A DNA stretch of 64,000 bases from Botrytis cinerea B05.10 (GCF_000143535.2 NC_037315.1:2542001-2606000); one strand, 5' to 3'. Positions 33,873 through 46,438 are shown, counted from the stretch's first letter. The notes: generated by a model not told the origin, from the letters alone. A program made the numbers and translations.

Positions 33873-35002
33873 ATGGCTCCCACTTCTACCTCTACCTCTA
33901 CTGGAGCTCAGATAAATCAAAAGATTGACACCATCAACCCTCACCTGCCCCACGTCCCTGAATCTAAAGCCGAATTAAAACAAGACGCCGAAATTGTTGT
34001 TCAAAAGTCATTCGCAGGATTACGGTCACTGGCCGCTGGAGGTTTCGGTGGTGTTTGTGCAGTGATTGTTGGTCACCCATTTGATTTGGTCAAAGTCCGT
34101 TTACAAACGGCGGAGAGAGGGGTCTACAAAGGTGCTATTGATGTGGTTACGAAATCTGTCGCGAAGGATGGTCTTGCGAGGGGTTTATATGCGGGTGTGA
34201 GTGCGCCGCTGGTGGGTGTCACTCCTATGTGTATGTTTCCTCTTTCCCCTTCCTCTGCTATTGATTATTCTTTTCGTGGCTTCGAGATCGAACTGCCTTG
34301 ACACATAACTAATCTTTCTACTGAACAGTCGCTGTATCTTTCTGGGGTTTCGATGTTGGCAAGAACCTTGTGCGCAACTTTACCTCCACTGCCCCTCACG
34401 AACCCCTCACAATCGCCCAAATTAGTACGGCTGGTTTCTTCTCCGCCATTCCACAAACTATCATTACCGCCCCATTTGAACGTGTCAAGGTCCTCCTACA
34501 AATTCAAGGTCAAAAAGAACTTGCGCCGGGGGAAAAGCCAAAATACAATGGTGGTGTCGATGTGGTGAAGCAACTTTACAAAGAAGGTGGTATCAAATCA
34601 GTCTTCCGAGGATCAGGTGCTACACTAGCAAGAGATGGGCCTGGAAGTGCCGCATATTTCGCAACTTACGAATACATTAAGCGTCGTCTAACTCCTATAG
34701 ACCCCGTCACCGGAAAACCGGGGAAGGACTTGAGTTTATTGGCAATCACCGGAGCGGGAGCATGCGCAGGTGTAGCAATGTGGATTCCAGTTTTCCCAGT
34801 TGATACAGTCAAGTCGAGGCTACAGACTATGGAAGGGAAGCCAACCATTGGAGGTGTTATCAAAGGATTGTATAGAAATGGAGGGCTTAAGGCGTTCTTC
34901 CCTGGGTTCGGACCAGCATTGGCAAGAGCTGTCCCTGCTAACGCCGCAACATTTTTGGGTGTTGAATTGGCGCATCAAGCTATGAATAAGGTGTTCGACT
35001 GA
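33873..35002 (+). CDS. CRC1: Mitochondrial carnitine/acylcarnitine carrier
   Basis: Two exons, 33873-34230 and 34329-35002, give 343 residues; the 98-bp intron has a GTATGT donor and its removal restores VTPMFAVSFWGFD. The protein is a mitochondrial carrier (SLC25) with three tandem halves, each with the signature Px[DE]xx[KR]: PFDLVK (residues 69-74), PFERVK and PVDTVK. The RGLYAGVSAPLVGVTP and SFWGFD segments fit the carnitine/acylcarnitine branch (Crc1/AcuH). It exchanges acylcarnitine for carnitine across the inner membrane, feeding acetyl or acyl groups to mitochondria during growth on fatty acids or acetate. The 45-residue hydrophilic N-terminal extension (Thr/Ser repeats) precedes helix 1. 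Homologues of other SLC25 types are less likely. Confidence 0.93.
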
Positions 35003-35752
35003 GTGGCTAAGAGATGGAACCAATACCTCTTGAATGGAACTTGGGACAAAGGGGGGTGGTTACCGTTGAGAATAGACAATAGGGAACAGGGGGTACTTTG
35101 CTACTGCCACGTTGGTAGAGATAGATTTCTTTAATTCTGGCTGGAAGGAAAAGAATTTATAGACTTGAGATACCATACAATTGAACTTATTAAGGAGAAC
35201 AACACCTAGTTGTGTTCAAACATTCTCTGGATTTTGATAAGGGAATCGAATTCACATTGCATACCCACACGACATACTTTAATAATATTATTCAACTACC
35301 ACAATACAATAAGAACGAATAGTCGTTGTCGTCGTGTAAGTAGCTCATGATTACTTGCGCATAGTGAATATCGTTACATATTAGATAGATATCACGCTTA
35401 TCGTACAGTATCATTGAACTTCAAATTGATTACAAAGCATCTAATTTATTTATTCGTTTGACTCTCACTCCCCTCGGAACCATCGTCTCATCAACATTAT
35501 CATGCCATAAACCTTCCCTGGCCGCAGTGATTTGACAATTCTCTGGTAAGCTCCTCTAACCTCATAATGTTCTCTCCCATAACATATACCCTTATACAGA
35601 ACCCTCTTAAGCCAACCCTTGACCATGCTTTTAAACACCTTCGTCCTGTGCGATTTCATCCTTGAATGCTGAACGAGCTTTATGCGTAATATATATATAT
35701 ATTCTCCCAAAATACATGTTCATTTTCTCTACCATATATTGAAGGTTCACCA
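35003..35752. other. Intergenic region
   Basis: 750 bp between two plus-strand genes, with an ATATATAT run at 35690-35700 and a likely promoter for the downstream gene. No gene seen. Confidence 0.4.
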
Positions 35753-36955
35753 ATGACCCGAACACTTGTTCAGAGATCCTTCATTCGAAGAAGAGCTCCA
35801 ATTACAAATAATGGCCATTACCTACCGTTCATCCTGAGGAACTCCAGGAACGCTTTTCATTGTGTGCCGAGATCACCATATTCTACTGGTAGAGATACAG
35901 CGTCTCCAGGCATATCTGAGTACCCCTTGAGGAACTTGGGGCAAGATGAAGAACCCAGGTTTAAGCCTTCAAATGGGGGTTGCGTTCCTATGAGGGAATG
36001 GCAGAAATCGAAAGTATGGACCAAAATATTCAGTCCATACTATGACCCCAAAAAGTTTCAACCTTTGCGCCTACTAAGTACCCCTGTGCCACTGTGGGAT
36101 ATGGCGCCTGGTTGCATTCTATTTCTTCCCGGTGAAAGCAAGCTGGACCCTCTGGCCCGCGCAGCAGTCGAAAAATATGGCAACATTGGCATGGCTGGCC
36201 ATCCTGTCATGGTTCTGGCAGTTGATGTGAAAGGGGTTAACGAAGCTTCCGTTGCTGTGGCAATAGTCAGATCCTACTCTCAACATAAAGATGAGTGTCG
36301 ATATCTTGGGTTGGACTGGTTTGATACTAGACACTTCGAGATAAAACAGAGTGGCAATCATGATATACCTCCACGACTCGAGTACAATGTAAAAAGAGTA
36401 CGGCTGTACAAAACACCTTGTTCAAATTCTTCGAATTCAATACGACAATTCGTTCAAACACAATCCATCATCACTGTTCCTTTCCAATATTTGTTGACGG
36501 AAACCAGGTGGGACCCACTAACTCATTGGTGGCCTTCATCCTGTCTTAATGGTTGGGGTAAACGTATCATAAAGGAAGATTTTATGCACATCGCTGAAAC
36601 TATTGGCTTCAAGCCAGATCCATGGCTTAGTAGTGGTCCATACATGTGGAAGGATTTTGTTCAAAAGACTGGGATCAACACATTTGGTCTTGATATTGAG
36701 GATCCTGCGCTATACGACGAGCAAGCCTTTTATCGCCAAATGTGGGAAGAGGGACAGGAAAAATATAATAAGCACTTTAACTTGCCTTCGAATCACACTT
36801 TGAGCGCCAACGATTATTCGCCCTTGGGATGGGCTTTCGATCGAATGCCACATACAGGGCTCGTACGCAGGAGAGTTCACTCTCTGAGGTCATCTTCTTA
36901 TAAGAAATTTCGCCTCAATACTCCAGCTACATCTCATGTCTCTACTCAAGATTAA
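35753..36955 (+). CDS. Predicted mitochondrial protein, 400 residues, unrecognised
   Basis: A single exon from an ATG in a CACCAATGA context to TAA at 36955. The first 45 residues are rich in Arg, Ser and hydrophobics with no acidic residue (MTRTLVQRSFIRRR ... PYST), a typical mitochondrial presequence pattern. The remainder is an ordered Trp/Tyr/Pro-rich domain with VMVLAVDVKG, a CRYLGLDWFD strand, and WDPLTHWWPSSCLNGWGKR, which looks like a well-folded globular protein. No transmembrane helix or cofactor motif is evident. I do not recognise a family; the matrix location is inferred from the N-terminus only. Confidence 0.7.
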   Translation: MTRTLVQRSFIRRRAPITNNGHYLPFILRNSRNAFHCVPRSPYSTGRDTASPGISEYPLRNLGQDEEPRFKPSNGGCVPMREWQKSKVWTKIFSPYYDPKKFQPLRLLSTPVPLWDMAPGCILFLPGESKLDPLARAAVEKYGNIGMAGHPVMVLAVDVKGVNEASVAVAIVRSYSQHKDECRYLGLDWFDTRHFEIKQSGNHDIPPRLEYNVKRVRLYKTPCSNSSNSIRQFVQTQSIITVPFQYLLTETRWDPLTHWWPSSCLNGWGKRIIKEDFMHIAETIGFKPDPWLSSGPYMWKDFVQKTGINTFGLDIEDPALYDEQAFYRQMWEEGQEKYNKHFNLPSNHTLSANDYSPLGWAFDRMPHTGLVRRRVHSLRSSSYKKFRLNTPATSHVSTQD

Positions 36956-38395
36956 TTTCAATAGTTCCTATCTTACTCTTACACTCAGCTGTGGGGACTT
37001 ACCGAGTTATCAGAATCATAAAATTTTCAGAAACTGCATCATACCATATCGCATCTATCCTCTCGTTTCCAACAACTATTTTGCTTGATATGTCGCGGGC
37101 AAATCGTGAAGGTATGATGTCTGTGGTAATTCCGTTTAATACTCAATCTTATTGCTGAGTGTAGTGCTGAAAGTTCCCCATTACGTTTCTTGGGCATCGC
37201 ATACATTGCTGATACTTTGTCGATGTTGAAGCTGCATTCTGAGTTCTGTGATCTCCATAAGCGAATGTGAAAGGTACGTGGTTGAGGGCACAGGTGTGTA
37301 TTTTATTGTCCCGATCTCGTCATCGAAGGACTTTCCTCTTACTTCCTTGACCTTTCAGCTCTGTTTACCACTTGCAGCTTTTTTTCATCCCTTTACGAGG
37401 CCGCCAAAATTAGCAGATGAAATGGGAATGAGTGCTATGGAATCGGGCTTAGTTTATAGTGTGCAATAATGGTGAACACATTTTCTGTACTATGGATGTA
37501 TCGCTATTCACTGTCTCATTTTACAATCCAGTGATCAGTTCAAAAGCACAAATGTAACTACATGATATTCTACAACACTATAGAACAAAGAGGCGGGTAG
37601 AAAACGTGAGACGATGTGTTATGTATCCAAAAGTCTCGAATCAACTACTGTACTCCCTCGATCTTTGGACATTGTGTTTATTTTCGGTCCGCGATGGAAA
37701 TATCTCCTAGAGCTTTATCATCTGTGAAAATGTTTCGGAGGGAAAATATCGAGTGGTTAAGCCATGATGTGATACTCTCGTGATTAAACCACCCAGTACG
37801 GACGGCAATGTTGAGTCTACTCTCATTGCATATTTGAAACTTCGCGGTATCTATATGATATGAACTCGCGTCGAGATTTTACAAAGTAAATCTTTCCGCT
37901 GCTGATAGTTCGTATCTGTTCATTAGGTGTAGCTTATACTAGTATATCAGTATATCATTTCCGGACTTGCAAGTTTTCGTTTTTATGTTGTGTTGTGTTG
38001 TTGTGTGTTATGCTGGAGATGCTTTCTTAATTCCTGTCAAATACCTCTCCATCTCAGCCTTGAATCTTATCAAGGAGTGAGTTGGGGGGGAGGGAAGGGC
38101 ACTTCGCATTCATTAAAGAGCTGTTGGAGATGGGGTACTGGGAAGTCGGTATACGCATTATTCGCACCAGCAGATCATGTCATCTGTCGGGAATTCGTAT
38201 GGTTCTTCGACTTTACATCGGATACTTGTCTATCTGCATGTGCTTTCGACGTACTTTCTCTCTCTCATATTGAATATACTCGCGTTTTAGGAATGATCCC
38301 TTCCTTTTCGAGATGGATGGTGAAGCTGGTGATGTCACAAGTGGAGGTGTGTTGGTAGGTTGTGTTGTAGTGTCTTCCTCAACGGGAGGGAGGTT

Positions 38396-38396
<1 letters not shown>

Positions 38397-38441
<45 letters not shown>
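38397..38441. repeat. Heptanucleotide minisatellite, GTTGAGA, six copies
   Basis: Six perfect tandem copies of GTTGAGA followed by a partial GTT. It lies in intergenic DNA 3' to NCL1. Perfect copies indicate recent expansion and likely length variation between strains. Confidence 0.9.
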
Positions 38442-38460
38442 AGGGAATGGTGTATATGTT

Positions 38461-38493
38461 TGTGTGGGTGTGGGTGTGGGTGTGGGTGTGGGG
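38461..38493. repeat. Hexanucleotide repeat, TGTGGG
   Basis: About five tandem copies of TGTGGG (GTGTGG in phase), 20 bp after the heptamer array. G-rich and G-quadruplex-compatible in spacing, but with only short G3 runs. Confidence 0.85.
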
Positions 38494-38885
38494 CGCCTAG
38501 AGCCATGGAAATTATTTACGAATAGATACCCGTACCCGTAAATCCTTCGCTCCTTGGGTTCTTGTGTCTGCTCACTTACAGTCTTTGCTCATTTACCTCA
38601 TGTAATATATAATATACACTAGCTATCTAAGGACTCACTGAAATAGGGACGGAGATGTGACATTACTCAACGAGAAAAAAGAAAGAAAAAAAAACACAAA
38701 AAAACAAAGTCATATGTGCAATTTGATTCAATTTGTCTGTTCAAAGATTTATCAACTATTCCTTTCTCCCAAATTCGTGAATATACACGTCATGAGGAAA
38801 TAATAACGCCATTTTACATCCATCCCAACCCATCCCATCATCCATCAACCAAACTATCTATCCATTTTGATTTCTTCCCCTCAAT

Positions 38886-41829
38886 CTAAGCAATCCCACC
38901 TTCCTGTCCTTCAATTCCACCCATACCACCCATTTGTACTTCCGATCCACCAGTCTCTTCGCCCTTCTCAATCTTTTCGGCTTTAACATCCACACCCCTA
39001 TTAGCTACCTGCTCTACGCCTGCAACCAACGTATCATAAGGTCCTTCTCGAATTTGTACATCTCCATCTCTCTGATCTCCTTTCTTTATCTCTGTGGCAG
39101 CTGCACCCTCTAATCCACCATCAACATCAACCTTGACTTCTCCATTCTCAACCTTGAATCCTGGAGCTACCTCAGTCGTGGATTCTCCTTCCTTTTTAAG
39201 TTCCGCTTCCCTTTGTGCTCCCACTGAATTATTAACCAAAGGTGTGGTATCATTGAAAATTCTCAATAACATAGCACTTCTATCCTCCTTTGCCAACATC
39301 AAATTAAGCGAATGCATACTTCTCCACAAAGGAAGAACCATTCTCTCGGTAAAAGCATCTTCACCTTCACCTGGTTCAATTCTCAAAACACAACATCCCA
39401 TTCCGATATCTCTGACTCGCTCTCCAATCTCTCCAAGATCTTTCCATCCATCGCCTGATACTTTAGGGAACATTTCAATCAAGAGAGTACGAAGTGTCTC
39501 TTTCTTAGACAAATTGACAACTCTTCCGTCTCCGACATAACCTTGAAGAATTGGCATACCTTCAGATTGAATACGCCATCTGCAAACACCCTCTCCTTGA
39601 ACATCTTGTTTCATGAACATTTTGACACCAGCATGAACGAACTTTATTCCCTTACCCTCATTCTCGGATAAGATATCTCTGATCAACGCAGTTGTGTAGT
39701 AAATAGTCTTAGCTGGTTCACCAGTTGCATTTCTGACCAAGAATCTATCTCTTGGGAACTTTTCGCTTAATTTGTAGAAAGATTCAATATCTTGAACTTG
39801 AGAGTGATCGCCGGGAATATATTTGAATGCCTCCTCAAATGCTTGATTTTGACCGTACTTGTTAAGAAGCTTTTTTGGTGGAGCATCAGCTTGTTGATCG
39901 CCTGGACGAGTTGTGAGATCCAATTCTGCACCTGGTGGTGGTGGGAAATGTTCTGTACGACCCTCGGTAGGTGCCGAAGCATGAATTTCAGTATCGTCTG
40001 TCTTTAATTTTTTGTTCTCAATAGCGGCGTCCATTTCGGTGTCTTCGATCTCTGAGGCAGGACGCTTAGAGCCGACGGTGTGTGTTGCATCGGATCCAGA
40101 TTGTTCTTGGTTTTGACGTGCTACAGGTGTAACTTCATCAAGAGTGGATGTGGTAGGGTGAGTAAGTTCATCAGCTGCCTCAATTTTTGGTGCGACAGTC
40201 TCACCATCCTTTGGAGCAGGGGCAGACTCAATCTCATCAACAATTGCTGTGATGGGAGGTTTTGGTGCAATCTTTTTGTTTTCCGATTCTGGCTTTGCTT
40301 TGAATTCTGCTTGTTTCTCCAAAATTGTGATAAAGAAACCACCAGTATCTTGCAAATGTGCGTAGACACGCATGCATTGATCCAATGGAACACTTGACAT
40401 AGATTCATCAGTTGGTGGAAACATTCCCTCGACTAATCTACCAGTCCAGTCATCTTGTCCATTTTCTGCAATGAATTTTTGTAATTCAGCCCAGGATTTC
40501 CAAATACGGCCTTTCTTATCCATGACGGTCCAAGTTTTCAGACCTGGTCTCCTCTTCAGTAAAGGTAATTGATCATCGCTGGATACCAATTTAACCTTCT
40601 CGGGTCCCCCGCATCTTTCAATAGCGGAAGCAACAACTGCTTCATTTTCGATAGGATTCATACTACAAGTAGAGTAGACAACACGTCCACCAACCTTGAG
40701 CATTTGAAGAGCTCTAACCAGAATACGAACTTGTGTAACATAAAGTCCAAGTGCATTACCTGGATTCCAATCCTTCCACAAATTAACATTCTTTCTGGTT
40801 GTACCATCTCCAGAACAAGGGACATCGGCCAAAATTCGATCGAATTTAAGGTATCGGTTGGTCGCTGGGTTTTCTGGCGTAGGTGGAAGTTTGATTGATG
40901 GAAACATAGTGGCATCGTGATTGGTAACGATAAGATTGGGTGATGAAAGTCGTTTAAGTTGATGAATCAACATGTGACTTCTTTTGTAGTCGGCATCGTT
41001 GGCGATCAATAAACCTGTAGCTCTTCCATCATCACTTGGGTCAAGCTCTAATTCTGCGTCTGCGCTTCCGTCTCCTTTCAAAACCGCTTGAACTCTGCTT
41101 TCCTCTCCATGATGTACCATTTCCAACAATTGAGCTGCCTTACTTCCTGGGGCAGCGCACATATCCAAAACGGTCATTCCAGGTTTCAAGTCCATGACCA
41201 AAGGTGGAATCATACTGACAATCTCCTGTCTACTGATATTTCCGACACTGGTTTCTGAAACCAAGAATTTTTGGAATTTGGCAAAGGGAGGAGATTTTCG
41301 GATGACAGTTTTCGAAGTCTTCATCGACCATGCAAGTTCATCAGGGTACCATGGAACTGGCATTGGAGGTTCAACCGGGCTACCATCGAATTGCTTGATT
41401 TCCGAGATTTCAGGAATGTATCGTTCTTTCAATTGTTTTTGAACTGCAATTGCATGTCTATAAATTGTTAGAGAATTGGACCAGGCGAGACATATCATTC
41501 TAATGAAATCATATTCAAGTAAAACATACCCTTTTGACCCCGCAAATCGAAAACTATTTGGCAATTCTCTCTTCAAGGCTCCCCAGAATTCCTCGTTCTC
41601 CGCCTCTTCCAAATTCAAAAGCTCATTATAATATCTCTCGAACTTTTCGTTGGATTTGGGAACTTTCTCAAAGCTGCATCGATTATCGACTTGATTATCT
41701 CTCGATCTTCCACCATTTCTACCACCTCGTCCTCCTCTGCCGCCACGACCTCTCTGTTAAATGTGAGATGTTTTGATCATATCAATTGAAAAGCGGGAGT
41801 CAAAAGCTTACCTTTCCACGTTGACCCAT
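38886..41829 (-). CDS. NCL1: tRNA (cytosine-5) methyltransferase, NSUN2/Trm4 type
   Basis: Three exons (41829-41812, 41753-41530, 41457-38886) join in phase to 937 residues; exon 1 is only 18 bp (MGQRGK). Exon 2 begins with an RGG-box-like stretch (RGRGGRGGRGGRNGGR), consistent with RNA binding. The SAM-binding motif is DMCAAPGSKA (about 178-187). The catalytic motifs are DVPCSGDGTTRKN (PC motif, Cys about 295) and VVYSTCSMNP (TC motif, Cys about 345), the two-cysteine arrangement of RsmB/Nop2/Sun m5C methyltransferases. The linked FRFAGSK ... HAIAVQKQL and LPLLKRRPGLKTW segments fit the Trm4/NSUN2 branch. It methylates cytosines in tRNA in the nucleus. The C-terminal third, with an acidic Gly-rich tail, is variable. 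Confidence 0.94.
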
Positions 41830-42950
41830 TTTCAATTAATTGGGTTGATTGAGAAATGGATTTATGGAAAATATCGAATTTGCGCAAAATCAAGCTATGT
41901 CCTTCAGTCGCAAATGATGATAAAAATTAAATGTTGGAGGGCTATCGGAACAATTGATAATCCGAAGGTCCGAGATCATGTCTCGTGACAAACCAATCAT
42001 ATATATGCAAACCTATTCACATAAACTACCTGGTAATATTGATAGTAGAGTCGACAGTCACTTATTAGCTAGATAGAAGGTAGATACATAAACGCCCCCC
42101 ACAGCACCTGAGGCGAGACTACAATCAACCCCATATTCAACACAGGTATTCATCTGACATTCATGTATTCAGCTGCATCTAATCCGTAAGTACTTCATTC
42201 ATTCAATTCATGCGTTCATCTCATTGTGCACAAGAAGAGAATCCAAAATCAAGACTAGCTCTAGATCATAATCATAACCATTGTATTACACCATGTCCAC
42301 CCAGCATGGCAAAACTTACATGAATAACATGATAAGAATCTATTCAACTAGCAAAGCAGCCATGGATTTCCCTATCAAATCGCATTCTCAGCAAAGCTTT
42401 GTCACATCCCATAGAAAGAGCTAGGGAGAGGGTGATCTAGTATAGGTAAACTGAAAAGGAGATTAGCGTGCATATATGGTCAGTCGCCCCTTTCTTTCAT
42501 GAGTCTAACGAGAATCATGTCCTGGACACAAGTCAGAGGATACTTGGAATACAAGTGGGAGCAGATGAGTCTCAATAAGGTCAAAGGTTTCAGGATGTTT
42601 GTATTCCACCTCTCCAGGCAACCTATAACAGAGATGATGTTGATAGTCAGCCCTTAGGCTAGCTCGGGAATGGCTAGGAAGGAACTTTGTATGAGCTTCT
42701 CAAAGGGTGAGTCTGGATTCTTAAAACTGTAGAATAGATCTTATTGAAAAGCTCTGAAACTATCAGAAATATACAGAACAAGAAATTTAATATCAAATTT
42801 CATGTCTCAAAGTATTGCTTCCTGGAAAGCCAAAATAGACAATCTCATCCTCAGTCTTTCTTCCAGCCTATTACGCCTTCCCCAAATATGCAAATTTTTC
42901 CCAAGAAACTCCCTAGTTATTAACACCAAATCATCTACCCTCCAGCTCCA
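41830..42950. other. Intergenic region
   Basis: About 1.1 kb between two minus-strand genes; it holds the NCL1 promoter and RPB5 3' end. No other feature recognised. Confidence 0.4.
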
Positions 42951-43796
42951 TTATACGCACAATCTGTAACTGGCATAACGACCAGCAGTTTCCGACTTTC
43001 TGATAATCTTAACGACCTGCCCTCTTCTCAATCCCAAATATTTTGCAACTGGATCCGCAGCCTGAATACGTGGGAGTTGAGTATCCTTCAATCTATATCT
43101 TGACAACAACTTGGCCCTCTCTTCTCTACTTAACAAAACATGCTTGGGAACCAATTCATGATGTGTAATATTGACAAGTAAATCTTGCTCGACGAAGGTC
43201 TCGATTCTTGTCTCGGATGCGACAGCGGGAATAATCTTTTGAGCGGGACCTGATGGTGCAACAGGTGCGATGAGGATTCCGGCCGAGAAGTTATGTTGAG
43301 AAAGATGCTGGGCGAACGTTCGCATTTGTTTGATTCCAATAGAAACATCAGTGACCATGAGAAACTCAATCCAGATAGTACCGATTTCTGAGGTAGTGGG
43401 GTTTGGGTTCTCCGCTGTGGGCGCAACTGCGTATCTGGCAATCATAGCTTCACTTGGAGTTGCGGAGAAGTTCATTTGGCGACGACTAAGGAGGTTAATT
43501 GTTAGCCCATGAGTTTAGAGAAAGTATGACATGCCCGATGGAGATATAGAAGGCAGTGTGTGCTGAGAGAAAGTTGACTGAGATGAGAAAGAGAAGGGCG
43601 CATACTCAACACTTCCATCATTACTGGTGAACTTGCTCTTGAATGTATCAAAGCTCATGTTGACTTCTTCTTCAGCGAGAAGGTAACCCCGATCCTGGAC
43701 CATCTCGTGTACGGTTCGATAACATCTCCAAAGCTTTGCGGCCTCTCTATCAATTCCGTCCCGTTGCTTTTGCGCGCGATCCTCATCATCAGCCAT
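42951..43796 (-). CDS. RPB5: RNA polymerase I/II/III shared subunit RPABC1
   Basis: Two exons (43796-43606 and 43485-42951) join in phase to 241 residues; the intron is 120 bp (GTATGC ... CTTAG). RPB5 is a shared subunit of nuclear RNA polymerases I, II and III at the lower jaw that contacts downstream DNA. The N-terminal jaw domain reads AAKLWRCYRTVHEMVQDRGYLL. The C-terminal, archaeal-RpoH-like domain is clear: HHELVPKHVLLS, LSRYRLKDTQLPRI, then DPVAKYLGLRRGQVVKIIR and the end RYASYRLCV. The protein is about 25 residues longer than the yeast protein, mostly in the middle linker (TAENPNPTTSE). Confidence 0.96.
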
Positions 43797-44738
43797 TTTG
43801 AAGATTTAGGTAAGAGGTAGACGAAGGAAGATTAAATTGCAGGTCCCACGGTAATCGCGTAAAGAAGAAGAATCTTGTCCAAGAAGAAGTCTCGGAATGA
43901 GTCAAGAAAAGGATTGCGGGACGTTGACGTTGATTGTAGATTGACTTGTTGATGGAAGTTCAGATTCAGTCAAGGGCCCTTTGTAAATATTTTGACGCTA
44001 GTGGCTCAAAAAAAGTTCAAGTAGAGTGCAGAGGAGAATTCCATGGGGAAGTCACATGATACGTGAGGCTGGTGGCTGGTGGCTGGCAAACACCGACTTA
44101 CCGAGTCCGACTTGCCGAGTGGCTTAGCCAGTAGACTGAAGTACACTGGACAGTAGACGAACTCGGAGACATCAATAAGAGCATAAGAATAGGTCATCCA
44201 GACAATGAGACAGCTAGACAGCCAGACAGCCATACAACTATCAACCTCACCGTCACCATACTGTCCTCAACTAGTCCTATGCTTATCCGAAGGAGCTGTA
44301 TAAAGGAGGGAGTAGACGGATCCATAGACAATACTAATTACTGACTAATCATTCCCCCAACATGAATTCACAGTTGATTCAATACAACATACAGCCAATA
44401 CAACTAATACAGCTAATACAGCTAATACAGCCAATAGAACCCCGAGAACCAATTAAAAAGCTACCTGTCATCCCACAACTTAAAAAAAGAATAATTTACT
44501 AATATAAATCTTCCCACAACCTTGTCAATCTAACTTATAAACTGTCTAACTTACCGGAATAACCTCTACCTCTACCTTTTTCTTATATTCATACTTGTTG
44601 TCTATAAGTACAGATATAATACCGTGTCCTCTTCCTCCAAGTGACATATTCTTCTTTTCTTTTGGTGTCAGGTTAATTGAGCATTTACTTGTTCATTACA
44701 TTTCCCGTAGCTTGTCATAATCCCACCAAAAAAAAAAT
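43797..44738. other. Divergent promoter region, RPB5 / BFR1
   Basis: About 940 bp between two divergent housekeeping genes. It contains a nonamer-like repeat of CTAATACAG (44391-44436) and an A-run right before the BFR1 ATG. No gene seen. Confidence 0.5.
44391..44436. repeat. Short nonamer tandem repeat, CTAATACAG-like
   Basis: About five imperfect copies of a 9-bp unit (CTAATACAG, CCAATACAA) in the RPB5/BFR1 intergenic region. It could contain CCAAT-type factor contacts but that is speculative. Confidence 0.7.
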
Positions 44739-46438
44739 ATGGCTGAGATCAAATCCTCTCCTTCTGCGGCCAAGGTCGACGAGGGAGCCAAGAAGGATGT
44801 TCAAACCAGACCAGTCAAGCCAGATGAGGCTGCGTTCAAGGCAAAGTTAGCTCAAGCCGAGAAGGATCATAAGCAGAGTCAAGAAAAGGCCGTAAGTAAA
44901 AAATCTACATTGTTTCTGTTGGCGCATCGGCATGCTGCATTGCATTGTTCATTCCCAAGTATCTAACATGAGTTCATGCAGGCTGCCGCAAAAGCAAAAT
45001 TGGACGTTGCGCAACCAAACAAGAACAAGGACTCTCCGGCTGCCAAACGAAGAAATGAGTTGATCAGCCAATTGAAGGAAATCAAGGAACAACAAGGTGC
45101 TGGAAAGGCTGGTCGTTTACAAGTTTTTGATCAAATCAAGAAGATTGATGAACAAGTCAAGGCCAAGGTTAATGAACAGAAGGTTGCCAAAGGAAAGGTT
45201 GGATTCAAGAATGTCGATGAATTGGACAGAGAAATCGACAGATTACAAAAGCAAGTTGATGCTGCCACCATGAAGATCGTTGATGAGCGCAAGACTCTTA
45301 CCGAAATCTCCAACCTTCGCAAGCAACGTAAGGGATTTGCTGGATTCGATGATACCGAAAAGTCAATTGAAGCTTTAAAAGCCAAGAGAAAGAATCTCCA
45401 AGACTCCCTCGACGACCCAGAAAGCAAGGCATTATCCGAGAAATACTCAAAGCTTCAAGGTGAATTGGATATCTTGAAGGCTGAGCAAGACGATGCTTTC
45501 AAGAACTTTGGTACCCTCAAGGCCGAGAAGGATAAACTCCAAGCTGAGCAACAAGAGAAGTGGCTTGCTTTGAGACAGATCAAGGATGATCATTACCAAG
45601 CCGTCCGAGCTGCTAGCAACTACGATTACAACCAACGTCAAAAGGCTCGCGAGAGATCAAAGCTTGAGTGGGAGAAGAAGCAGACCGAAGCAAAGAAGGA
45701 ACGCGCCCAAAAGATGCTCGCAGAGGCCAGTGACCCTGCCTACCTTGACGAAATTAGAAATGCCGAATCAGTTCTCCGCTACCTCGACCCAACTTACACC
45801 ACAGCCAAGGCACCTTTACAAGCTCCTTCTGGACTTGAAGCCGCCGCTGGACGTACTGTTGATGATTCTGGACTTAAGGGAACTAGAGTCTTGAAGAAGG
45901 AAGACCGTGAAGAAGATTTCATGAAGGGAACTGGAGGCAAGAAGGGAAAGAAGGGCAACAAGAGAAATGCTGCAGCAACTTCTACCCCTGCTTCAACAAA
46001 ATACAGTTGCCCACCAGCTGTTATGGAGGATCTCACTAAGATGGGAATTGACCCACCTTTCAGCGCTGCTGATGTTCCAGCCGTTACCGAGAAGGTCAAG
46101 GCTAAGTTGACTCACTGGAAGGAGGACCAAGCTGCTCAAACTAAGCGCGTAAGTTTTCTATCACGAAACACTTTACAATAAACTAACAATTCCACTAGAA
46201 CATTGAGAAAGCCCAAAAGGAAGTTGAGAAACTTGAAGCCGAAGAATCAGGAGCTGCAACTCCAGCTTCAGAAGCTCCAGCTACTAATGGACATGGTCAT
46301 GGCGAAACCAAGGCTACCGCTGGTGCAGATGAGGGTGGATCTGTAGCTAACGAGGTCGAATTGATTAAGGAGGGTGAAAAGGATGCAGCTGCTGATGCAA
46401 CTGCTGCCGCTAAGGAGGATGCTGAGGAAACTTCTTAG
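44739..46438 (+). CDS. BFR1: Bfr1-like polysome/mRNP-associated coiled-coil protein
   Basis: Three exons joined in phase 0 (44739-44891, 44982-46148, 46199-46438) give 519 residues; introns are 90 and 50 bp. The protein is nearly all charged coiled coil: LISQLKEIKEQQ, GKAGRLQVFDQIKKID, the VGFKNVDELDREIDRLQ box and LRKQRKGFAGFDD, which mark the Bfr1 family (budding yeast BFR1 and relatives, associated with polysomes, mRNPs and secretion/ploidy). A Lys/Gly-rich stretch (TGGKKGKKGNKR) lies after the coiled coils and a conserved C-terminal CPPAVMEDLTKMGIDPP module follows. The final exon is Ala/Glu-rich. It likely acts in cytoplasm and at the ER. Confidence 0.9.

Larger units (their letters stand above)
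36956..38885. other. Convergent intergenic region rich in simple repeats
   Basis: About 1.9 kb between the 3' ends of the 400-residue protein gene (plus) and NCL1 (minus). Contains heptamer and hexamer tandem repeats at 38397-38493 and an A-rich stretch at 38670-38707. Short open frames on both strands (for example 37990-38358) look non-coding. Confidence 0.4.
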
